Source: Verrucomicrobiales bacterium (GTDB lineage: Bacteria > Verrucomicrobiota > Verrucomicrobiia > Limisphaerales > UBA11320). From it: a stretch of 17,637 nt of DNA. Under the pieces are notes generated by a model, which saw nothing but the letters and a program-made list of their open reading frames with translations, had not been told where the DNA came from and did not search any database. The position numbers were made by a program, and so were the translations under genes. Location: contig DMJJ01000239.1 in assembly GCA_003452185.1 (NCBI GenBank), positions 1 to 17,637 of the forward strand. The letters run 5' to 3'. Within the stretch, counting starts at the first letter, position 1. Every line of letters starts with the position of its first letter. Positions 7,417 to 13,637 of this stretch are shown one piece after another.

Positions 7417-10017
7417 GTGATACACCCATCGATTCCACAGGTCTGCCGCACCGCCCCTCCGGCGTTTGGCGGACTGAACCCACTCCCCCTTGGCCCGGCC
7501 CGTAGCGGACCCCGTGCGGGAGTCCCGCTCCTTGCCCTGGCCGGCGGCCTCCTCCTCTCCGGCCTCGCCGCCCCGGCCCAGAGCTACCACTCGAACGATC
7601 TGACCCCGGCCGGCACCGCGTCCGGCAAGCTGAACAGCCTTTCCGGCGGACGGCAGGTCGGTGGCGCCATCCCCACGGGCGCCTACTACTCCCATGCCGT
7701 GCTGATGGCAGGGAACGCCCTCTCCGCCGTGGACCTGCATCCGGCGGGAACGGCCTACTACTACTCGATGGCCACCTGCGCCGATGATCTCCAGCAGGGG
7801 GGATGGGCCTACTCGATGGCGGGCGGGGTTCATGCCCTCGTCTGGACCGGGTCGGCCGCCTCATACGTCGACCTTCATCCGAGCGGCTACAACTTCAGCT
7901 ACTGCTTCGGGGTCCACGGCGGGCAGCAGGTCGGCTACGCCCAGAGCCAGGTCTATTTCATCACCGGGTCCCACGCGATGCTCTGGTACGGGACGGCGGG
8001 GAGCGTGGTGGATCTCCACCCGGTTGGGTTCACCTATTCCAAGGCGATGGGGGTGCACAGCGGGGAGCAGGTGGGGTACGGGGCCTCTGTGGCGTATCCG
8101 GACGAGGACCCGATCACCTATCACACGACGAGCCACGCCGTGCGCTGGTCAGGCACCGCGGCAAGCGCCGTCGATCTTCATCCCGTCGGGTATGACGCCT
8201 CCGAGGCGTTGTGCACCACGGGGACGCAGCAAGGGGGCTGGGGTTACATCGCCCTGGGGGCATCGCATCTTCATGCGCTGCTTTGGTCGGGGGATGCCGC
8301 CAGCGTCCTCGACCTGCATCCCGCGGGCTACACCGACAGCCGGATCACGGCCATCACCCCCGCCCAGCAGGTCGGGGAGGGATGGGTCGGGGTGCCGGGT
8401 GCGGTCGGGTCCGTGCGGCACGCGCTCCTGTGGACCGGGATGGCCGACAGCGTCGTCGACCTGAACGCGTATCTTCCCGCGGGCTACACCCATGCGGTGG
8501 CGACCGGCATTGATTCCTCCGGAACCGTCGTGGGCTACGCCTACAACACCTATGTCTCCGGGGGCGGGGTTCCACCCGATGCCATTGCGGTGGTGTTCGC
8601 CCCTGGGGCCGCCCCTGCGGCCGGGCTCGCTGCCCTGACGCTTGCTCCGGGCAATGTAGCCCCCGGGGCCGCAGTGCAGGCGGTTGTCACCCTGGGAGCC
8701 GCCGCTCCCGCCGGCGGAGTGACAATCTCGTTCTTGAGCACCGCTGAGGCGCTTCTGGCCAGTCCCGCTCCCGTGGTGATTCCCGAGGGCGCGACGGGTA
8801 CCACGCTTGCGCTGACGGCAGGAGGGGCGAGTCTGCAGGTCCCCGCCTCCCTGAAGCTCTATGCGACGGACGGAACGGCGAGCAGCGCTGCTCCCCTGAT
8901 TGTGACTCCCGTGGTCGGGCTGGCCTCGGTGACCGCCAACCCGGTGGAAGGGGGATTCTCCACCTTCGGCTCGGTGAACCTGACCATCCCGGCGCAGGCA
9001 GGGGGGGCGACGGTGACACTCTCGAGCGGGAACCCGGGCCTTGCGGCGGTCCCTGCCTCGATCACCCTTCCCCAGGGGTACTCAACGATCGGATTCTCGA
9101 TCAACACCGCGCCGGTCACGGTGGCAACCACCGTTCCGGTGAGCGCCTCGTTCAACGGCCAGACCGTGGCGGGAACCCTTTCGCTGAGCCCCGCACCGGT
9201 CATCGCGCTCTCCTCCCTGGCCTTTGTCCCCGTTGTCGGGGGGCAGCCTGTGGTCGGGACGGTGACGTTGAACAACTTCCCCCGCGCCGCGGAAGGGGCC
9301 GTGGTCACGCTGGCCAGCGGCGACGTCGGCACCCTCCAGGTGCCGGCCACGGTGGTGGTTCCCCAGGGAGCCTTCTCCGTCTCCTTCACGGCCACCACCG
9401 CCGTGGTGAACGGGCTGAAGGGGGTTTCCGTCAAGGCGACCTGCAACGGGTCAACCCTCACCACCACGGTGATGGTGAACCCGATCCCAACGGTCACCAT
9501 CACCCAGGCCGAGTACCTCACCGATACCAAGATGTTCAAGGTTCAGGCGACCACCACCTTCGCCAACAGCATCCTGACCTACGGGACCGATCCGGCCGCA
9601 GGCGCGATCGGCACCATGCAGTTTGAACTCGGGGTCTTCAAGGGGTCGATCCTCATGGACACGGCTCCCGCCCAGGCGACGGTTTGGAACTCCTTGGGAG
9701 GCCAGGCGACCGTTCCCGTGGTCGTCAAGACGAGCACCACTGTGACCGGAGGAGGCGGCGGCGGGGGTGGGGGAGGCGGTGGCGGCACTACGACCACCCC
9801 CTCCGCGTACAAACTGACGATCGCCACCAACGGCAAGGGAACCGTGACCACAAGCCCTGGCGGGACCTCCTTCGCCCCGGGCACGGTGGTGACCCTTACG
9901 GCGACGCCCGCTGTCGGCAGCCCCTGGGTCGGCTGGACCGGGGATCTGGTCAGCAGCGCCCGCACGATCAGCATCACCCTCTCCAAGGATACCAAGTTGA
10001 CGGCCAACTTCCGGTGA
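7417..10017 (+). CDS. Large secreted HAF-repeat / Ig-like / InlB-B-like repeat protein
   Basis: 866 residues from a GTG at 7417. An in-frame TGA at 7405 limits the start, and no ATG precedes the signal peptide. A start at the CTG at 7474, preceded by GGCGGA, is an alternative. The signal peptide is residues about 36-55 (VPLLALAGGLLLSGLAAPAQ). Residues 60-390 hold seven imperfect repeats of about 46 residues (VDLHPAGY...Q.VGY...HALLWTG.AASV), with the DLHP-type element near 61, 106, 152, 199, 253, 299 and 348. They resemble the HAF extracellular repeat and suggest a beta-propeller. Residues 400-690 form three tandem Ig-like domains (VTL.SG......VPA.....PQG), followed by a further beta domain. 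A run of 13 glycines (778-790) links to an InlB-B-like repeat (YKLTIATNGKGTV...GWTGDL..SA...ITL..D..LTANF). The protein is probably surface-attached or extracellular; its role is unknown. A strong terminator follows. Confidence 0.83.
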   Translation: MIHPSIPQVCRTAPPAFGGLNPLPLGPARSGPRAGVPLLALAGGLLLSGLAAPAQSYHSNDLTPAGTASGKLNSLSGGRQVGGAIPTGAYYSHAVLMAGNALSAVDLHPAGTAYYYSMATCADDLQQGGWAYSMAGGVHALVWTGSAASYVDLHPSGYNFSYCFGVHGGQQVGYAQSQVYFITGSHAMLWYGTAGSVVDLHPVGFTYSKAMGVHSGEQVGYGASVAYPDEDPITYHTTSHAVRWSGTAASAVDLHPVGYDASEALCTTGTQQGGWGYIALGASHLHALLWSGDAASVLDLHPAGYTDSRITAITPAQQVGEGWVGVPGAVGSVRHALLWTGMADSVVDLNAYLPAGYTHAVATGIDSSGTVVGYAYNTYVSGGGVPPDAIAVVFAPGAAPAAGLAALTLAPGNVAPGAAVQAVVTLGAAAPAGGVTISFLSTAEALLASPAPVVIPEGATGTTLALTAGGASLQVPASLKLYATDGTASSAAPLIVTPVVGLASVTANPVEGGFSTFGSVNLTIPAQAGGATVTLSSGNPGLAAVPASITLPQGYSTIGFSINTAPVTVATTVPVSASFNGQTVAGTLSLSPAPVIALSSLAFVPVVGGQPVVGTVTLNNFPRAAEGAVVTLASGDVGTLQVPATVVVPQGAFSVSFTATTAVVNGLKGVSVKATCNGSTLTTTVMVNPIPTVTITQAEYLTDTKMFKVQATTTFANSILTYGTDPAAGAIGTMQFELGVFKGSILMDTAPAQATVWNSLGGQATVPVVVKTSTTVTGGGGGGGGGGGGGTTTTPSAYKLTIATNGKGTVTTSPGGTSFAPGTVVTLTATPAVGSPWVGWTGDLVSSARTISITLSKDTKLTANFR
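9748..9786 (+). repeat. Polyglycine-coding (GGN)13 tract
   Basis: Thirteen consecutive glycine codons (GGA, GGC, GGG, GGT) join the Ig-like region to the C-terminal InlB-B-like domain and are flanked by threonine-rich residues. It acts as a flexible linker. The G-rich non-template strand is prone to replication slippage; gains or losses in multiples of three would only change linker length. Confidence 0.85.
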
Positions 10018-10046
10018 TCCCGGGGGCAGCCGGGTGACCGCTGACA

Positions 10047-10082
10047 GGGGCGTGGGCGAAAGCCCGCGCCCCTCTTTCGTTT
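10047..10082 (+). terminator. Intrinsic terminator after the HAF-repeat gene
   Basis: An 11-bp stem (GGGGCGTGGGC pairing with GCCCGCGCCCC, one G-T pair) with a GAAA tetraloop, followed by the T-rich tail TCTTTCGTTT. It starts 30 bp after the stop codon. It separates the HAF-repeat gene from the NHL gene, so the NHL gene needs its own promoter. Confidence 0.85.
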
Positions 10083-10143
10083 CTGCACCCTCCCCCCCCC
10101 GGCGCCCGGCTCTCGGACGCCCGCGGAAAGGGGAGTTTGGGAG

Positions 10144-10159
10144 GTGACAGAATTGTCAT
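10144..10159. promoter_or_regulatory. CusR-box-like palindrome upstream of the NHL-repeat gene
   Basis: The sequence is GTGACAGAATTGTCAT, with a perfect 14-bp palindrome TGACAGAATTGTCA at 10145-10158 followed by T6. Fifteen of 16 bases are identical to the site at 13493-13508 between the CusR-like regulator and the efflux operon. It fits the core of the E. coli CusR copper box (ATGACAANNTTGTCAT) except at the first base and at one inner base. A TAnnnT -10-like hexamer (TACTGT, 10193-10198) lies about 44 bp from the palindrome centre. Together these predict metal-dependent control of the NHL gene by the neighbouring regulator. Confidence 0.65.
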
Positions 10160-10241
10160 TTTTTCGTCGTCGCGCAGCTATGGATGTCGTGTTACTGTGC
10201 AGTTGACGTCCGTAAAGTCTGTTTGCTGTTTGAAGTAAGTT

Positions 10242-11627
10242 ATGCGTTACGCGTGGTGTTCCTTCGCTGCACTCCTTGCCTCCGCTTTCGTAGGGGAAGG
10301 GAGCGAGTTCACAGACCTGTCGGCGAGTTTTGGTGGGGCGGCCACGCTGATGGGGATCTACCACACCACCACCCTCAATCCGGACCTCACGAGCATCAAT
10401 TTCTGGATCCCTTCCTATGAGGGAGCCCCGGCGAGGACCGTCAGCCTCTCCAACCCCCACATGGCGGCGGCGGATGCCTACGGAAACATCTACATCGCGG
10501 ACAAGGCGAGCCACTCCATCCTGAAGTGGACTCCCGACGGGTTAATTCACACGCTTGCGGGAACCCATGTCTCCGGGTTCAACGGGGACGGACCCGCTCC
10601 GGCCAACACCCTCCAGATCTCCTATCCCAACGGGCTCTACGTTTTTCCCGACGGGACGCTCTACCTTTTGGATCCCGGCAACCACCGGATCCGCCGGGTG
10701 GACACCTCCGGCATCATGACCACGGTCGTCAACGACCCGGAGCCGCGTTGGGCTCCTTCCGGGCGTGCCTTGTGGGTGAGCCCCAACCAGCAGCTCATCT
10801 ACTACACCCACGAGTTCTCGCCGGTACCCCCGAGCCTGATCTCCGACGGTGCCGTCGTAAAGCAGTGGACTCCGTCGCGTGGGATTGAGGTGGTTTGCAG
10901 CCGGGACGTCGGGTTTCGGAACCCGGCGAACATTGCTGTCAGCCCGATCGATGGAAAACTGTACGTGACCGATCGCGCGGAAGAGGACACGACCCGCGTG
11001 GCGGACGGGTTGTTTCGCATCGACGGGCCCGAGCAACGGACGCGATTGACCGGGAATGTCACGCAGTCGAAGGCCTCCAGCGGGCAGCCTGCGCTCTCGA
11101 GCTTCATCGAACAGCCCCGGGGGATCGCGTTCCTTCCCAACGGCTCCTACTTTCTCTGTGCCCACAAGGGGGGGGATGTCTGGTTCGTCGACACCGCCGG
11201 GATCCTGCATCGCTACATTCAGGGCTCCGGGAGCGGCGACACCTACCTGATTGTGGATGGGCAGCATCCCCCGCTCACCTCAAAGAGCGTGATCAGCCAG
11301 CCCAGGTCCGTCACGCTGGCGCCGAACGGCGACCTGCTCGTGGTGTTGAACGACAGCGGGTATCTTCTCCGGGTTCGGAATGCGGCTCCCGCCGCGGAGG
11401 CCGCGAACCTTGTGCCGGCCCCGGGAGCATCCGGTGGCCTCCGTCTCGGGTGGGACGGCATGTTCGGCCGGGGCTACCGGATCGAGCGCTCGAGTTCCCT
11501 CGTCAACCCGTCGTGGTCCCCCGTCACCGCGGTCTGGGGGCAACCCGCGGGCCAGACCACCCTCCTCGATGGCCTCCCCGCCGGGCCGGAGGCCGAAGGG
11601 TATTATCGGGTCCTGCCCTCACTCTGA
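10242..11627 (+). CDS. Secreted NHL-repeat beta-propeller protein, probable member of the metal regulon
   Basis: 461 residues from the ATG at 10242, preceded by GAAGTAAG. Residues 1-20 are a short signal peptide (MRYAWCSFAALLASAFVGEG). Residues 70-380 contain at least five NHL-type blades with P.G/N.(I/L).....G.(L/I)Y(I/V).D...H.I.(R/K).......G...T: about 71-107, 128-163, 227-262, 290-326 and 352-380. Residues 398-457 form a small C-terminal module (LRLGWDGMFGRGYRIERSSS ... GYYRVL) that I associate with secreted Verrucomicrobiota proteins. NHL propellers mostly mediate binding; no catalytic motif or metal-ligand cluster is evident. The gene has its own promoter region bearing a CusR-box-like palindrome and is isolated upstream by a strong terminator. 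Its 3' end overlaps the converging kinase gene by 25 bp. The role is unknown; only its likely co-regulation with efflux is suggested. Confidence 0.85.
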   Translation: MRYAWCSFAALLASAFVGEGSEFTDLSASFGGAATLMGIYHTTTLNPDLTSINFWIPSYEGAPARTVSLSNPHMAAADAYGNIYIADKASHSILKWTPDGLIHTLAGTHVSGFNGDGPAPANTLQISYPNGLYVFPDGTLYLLDPGNHRIRRVDTSGIMTTVVNDPEPRWAPSGRALWVSPNQQLIYYTHEFSPVPPSLISDGAVVKQWTPSRGIEVVCSRDVGFRNPANIAVSPIDGKLYVTDRAEEDTTRVADGLFRIDGPEQRTRLTGNVTQSKASSGQPALSSFIEQPRGIAFLPNGSYFLCAHKGGDVWFVDTAGILHRYIQGSGSGDTYLIVDGQHPPLTSKSVISQPRSVTLAPNGDLLVVLNDSGYLLRVRNAAPAAEAANLVPAPGASGGLRLGWDGMFGRGYRIERSSSLVNPSWSPVTAVWGQPAGQTTLLDGLPAGPEAEGYYRVLPSL

Positions 11628-12712
11628 GGAGGATCGTCCCTGAGGGGCTCCAGGGGCCCCCCCAGCGGGAGATCCACTGTCACGACGGTCCACTCGCCGG
11701 GGGTGGAGGCGATGCTGATCTCTCCCTGGTGTGCCAGCACAATGGAACGGGCGATTGTGAGCCCGAGGCCGCATCCTTCGATCTGGCCCGACCGGGAGGG
11801 ATCTCCCCTGAAGAAGCGGTCGAACACCCTGGGAAGCGCCTCAGGAAGGATTCCGGGCCCGGTGTTCCCCAGGCTCAGGCGGACCACCCCCGGATGCCGC
11901 TCCAGGGTGTAGCGGATTTTCCCCCCGGGCCGGTTGTAACGGAGGGCGTTCTCCGTGAGGTTCAGCAACAGCTGGCGCAGCCGATGCCGGTCCCCCTGGA
12001 GAGCCACCTCATCGCATTGCGCCACGCCGACCTCAAGCCCCTCCCGGACCCCCAGCATCCGGGCATCCTCCGCAATCTCCTGCACCAGCTCGTGGAGGGC
12101 GACCGGCTCCAGCCTCATCACCGCCTGCCCTGCATCCGACCGGGCAAGGAAGTCGAGCCCGGAGACGATCTTCGACAGGCGCTGAATCTCATCGAGCACC
12201 CCGGCAAAGGCCTCCTTCTGCGCCGGGGTTGCGGAGGCATCCTGCAGGCAGAGCTCGATTTCCCCCTGGAGCACGGCCAGAGGGGTTTTCATCTCATGCG
12301 ACGCGTGGAGGGTGAACTCCTTCATCTGCAGGAACGATCGGTCGAGTCGATCGGTCATGGCGTTGAGCACCGTTGAGAGCCGGTCCACCTCGTCCCCCGT
12401 GCCGGTGCGGGGAAGCTTCTCGGAGAGGGTGTGCAGGTGGACCCGCTCTGCAGCCCGGGTCAGGGTGTTGAGGGGGGCGAGGGCGCGGCGGGTCAGCCAC
12501 CATCCCCCCAGGAACGCCACCAGCATCGAGGGGAGGGTGTAGAGCAGGACGATCTCCCCGACCTTGTGCTCCATCCGTTCCTTGGGAAGCCGCTGGGCCT
12601 TGGCGGCCCGGCGCTCCACGATCAGCTCGTAATACATCCCCCCGCCGATCACGACCACGGAGCCCAGGAGGATCCCCGCATACCAGAGGGTCAATCGGGT
12701 GCGGATGGTCAT
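11603..12712 (-). CDS. CusS-like sensor histidine kinase with minimal periplasmic loop
   Basis: 369 residues starting at the ATG at 12712, which overlaps the regulator stop in an ATGA. TM1 is about residues 9-27 and TM2 about 54-72. HAMP follows at about 75-127 (RRALAPLNTLTRAAERV...GDEVDRL). The dimerization/H-box has H139 (LHASHEMKTPLAVL), the N-box is NLTENALRYN (251-260) and G boxes are NTGPGI and GCGLGL (313-318). It should phosphorylate the partner regulator at D51. E. coli CusS and related heavy-metal kinases carry a sizeable periplasmic metal-sensing domain; here only about 25 mostly charged residues (28-52) lie between the helices, with one histidine (H49). The kinase core fits a heavy-metal sensor, but the input mechanism must differ. 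The 3' end overlaps the NHL gene on the other strand. Confidence 0.9.
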   Translation of the reverse strand: MTIRTRLTLWYAGILLGSVVVIGGGMYYELIVERRAAKAQRLPKERMEHKVGEIVLLYTLPSMLVAFLGGWWLTRRALAPLNTLTRAAERVHLHTLSEKLPRTGTGDEVDRLSTVLNAMTDRLDRSFLQMKEFTLHASHEMKTPLAVLQGEIELCLQDASATPAQKEAFAGVLDEIQRLSKIVSGLDFLARSDAGQAVMRLEPVALHELVQEIAEDARMLGVREGLEVGVAQCDEVALQGDRHRLRQLLLNLTENALRYNRPGGKIRYTLERHPGVVRLSLGNTGPGILPEALPRVFDRFFRGDPSRSGQIEGCGLGLTIARSIVLAHQGEISIASTPGEWTVVTVDLPLGGPLEPLRDDPPQSEGRTR

Positions 12713-13383
12713 TCCGGAGGTTTGATCATGTAGCCGACCCCCCGCACGGTTTGGATCAACTTGGTTTCGAACCCGTCATCGATCTTTTCCCGGAGGCGCA
12801 TGATGTAGACGTCCACCAGGTTTGTGCCCGGGTCGAAGTCGTAGTCCCAGACCTGCTCCACGATCGCCATCCGGCCGCAGACGCGTCCCGGGGAGCGCAT
12901 CAGGAACTCGAGGAGCCGGTACTCGCGGGTGGAGAGCTCGAGCAACCTCTCGCCGCGCCGGGCGCGCCGGGTGGCGGTGTCGAGCGCCAGGTCGCCGACC
13001 TTCATGAGGGAGGGTTTGGCGGAGCCTGACCGTCGCACGAGCGCCCGGACCCGCGCCACCAGCTCGGGAAGGATGAACGGTTTTGGGAGATAGTCATCGG
13101 CGCCGAGATTCAACCCCTCCACGCGCTCCTCCGCCCGGCCCCGCGCGGTGAGCAGGAGCACCGGGGTGGTGATCCCCGCCGCGCGCAGTTCCTGCAGCAC
13201 CGTCAGGCCATCCCGGCCGGGGAGCATGATGTCGAGCAGGATCACGTCGTGCGCTGCGGCGCGCGACGCGGCCGCCCCCTCCACCCCGTCATGCAACACA
13301 TCCACGTCGAATCCCTCCGCCTGGAGGGCTCTTCTCACAACCGAGGCGATTCGTTTCTGATCCTCTACGACGAGCACGCGCAT
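12709..13383 (-). CDS. CusR/CopR-like heavy-metal response regulator
   Basis: 224 residues, the usual length. The receiver has E7/D8, phospho-acceptor D51 (VILLDIMLPG), T79 and K101. The winged-helix part is strongly CusR/CopR-like: LSTREYRLLEFLMRSPG, then QVWDYDFDPGTNLVDVYIMR, then KIDDGFETKLIQTVRGVGYM. The start at 13383 gives the canonical MRVLVVEDQ. An ATG at 13422, 13 codons upstream, has a better ribosome-binding site (AGGAG five bases before it), so an extended MGLRV... form is possible. A still longer frame would read through the palindromic operators and is unlikely. The gene is divergent from the RND efflux operon with two CusR-box-like palindromes between them, as in E. coli cusRS/cusCFBA. 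Predicted role: activation of the efflux operon, the NHL gene and itself. The symbol cusR is withheld because substrate specificity is not proven. Confidence 0.92.
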   Translation of the reverse strand: MRVLVVEDQKRIASVVRRALQAEGFDVDVLHDGVEGAAASRAAAHDVILLDIMLPGRDGLTVLQELRAAGITTPVLLLTARGRAEERVEGLNLGADDYLPKPFILPELVARVRALVRRSGSAKPSLMKVGDLALDTATRRARRGERLLELSTREYRLLEFLMRSPGRVCGRMAIVEQVWDYDFDPGTNLVDVYIMRLREKIDDGFETKLIQTVRGVGYMIKPPE

Positions 13384-13450
13384 AGCGACCCCACTTCCGT
13401 GGTTTCTGACGCGGAGACCCATAACAGCTCCTGCGGGGCATGGCGAGCGA

Positions 13451-13466
13451 ATGACAGGTTTGTCAT
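13451..13466. promoter_or_regulatory. CusR-box-like palindrome, regulator-proximal
   Basis: ATGACAGGTTTGTCAT: 6-bp arms ATGACA/TGTCAT around four bases. It is 68 bp upstream of the regulator ATG at 13383 and exactly 42 bp (four helical turns) from the second copy at 13493. This suggests two regulator dimers bound on the same face of the DNA. Confidence 0.7.
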
Positions 13467-13492
13467 CCGCGGGCCCCCCCCGCAGCCTGAAG

Positions 13493-13508
13493 ATGACAGA
13501 ATTGTCAT
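13493..13508. promoter_or_regulatory. CusR-box-like palindrome, efflux-operon-proximal
   Basis: ATGACAGAATTGTCAT, a 14-bp perfect palindrome (TGACAGAATTGTCA) within 16 bp; the outer A and T also pair. It matches the E. coli CusR copper-box core ATGACAANNTTGTCAT at all but one specified base. A -10-like TATGGT (13541-13546) lies about 43 bp from its centre on the efflux-operon side, nearly the same geometry as at the NHL gene. The rest of the 254-bp gap is GC-rich with no gene. Confidence 0.72.
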
Positions 13509-13637
13509 TCATCTCTTGTGGCGGCCCGGGGGGGGCGGCGTATGGTGGCGTCGCGTGCTCGCCGGCTCCCCCCCCTCCGGTAGAGGGTGTCGGGATTGGG
13601 GGGGGTGGGACGGACGGGTGCGTGCGGGTGAACTGGG

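Noticed and set aside
7242..7505. 87-codon plus-strand frame before the HAF-repeat gene
   Set aside because: No ribosome-binding site or recognisable features, and it overlaps the better-supported gene start.
5947..7833. 628-codon minus-strand open frame opposite the porin-like gene
   Set aside because: It is a shadow frame typical of GC-rich DNA: low-complexity Arg/Gly/Pro composition, no domain, and it crosses the intergenic hairpins. The plus-strand gene has a signal peptide and barrel features.
11636..11670. GC-rich self-complementary stretch near the convergent 3' ends, considered as a bidirectional terminator
   Set aside because: No adequate stem with a T-tail in either direction could be drawn.
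10895..12376. 493-codon plus-strand frame spanning the NHL gene and the kinase
   Set aside because: It crosses the 3' ends of two convergent genes that have clear domains; a GC-driven shadow frame.
13384..13512. 43-codon N-terminal extension of the CusR-like regulator up to an ATG at 13512
   Set aside because: It would translate both palindromic operators. The receiver domain starts canonically at 13383 (or at most 13422, which has an AGGAG).
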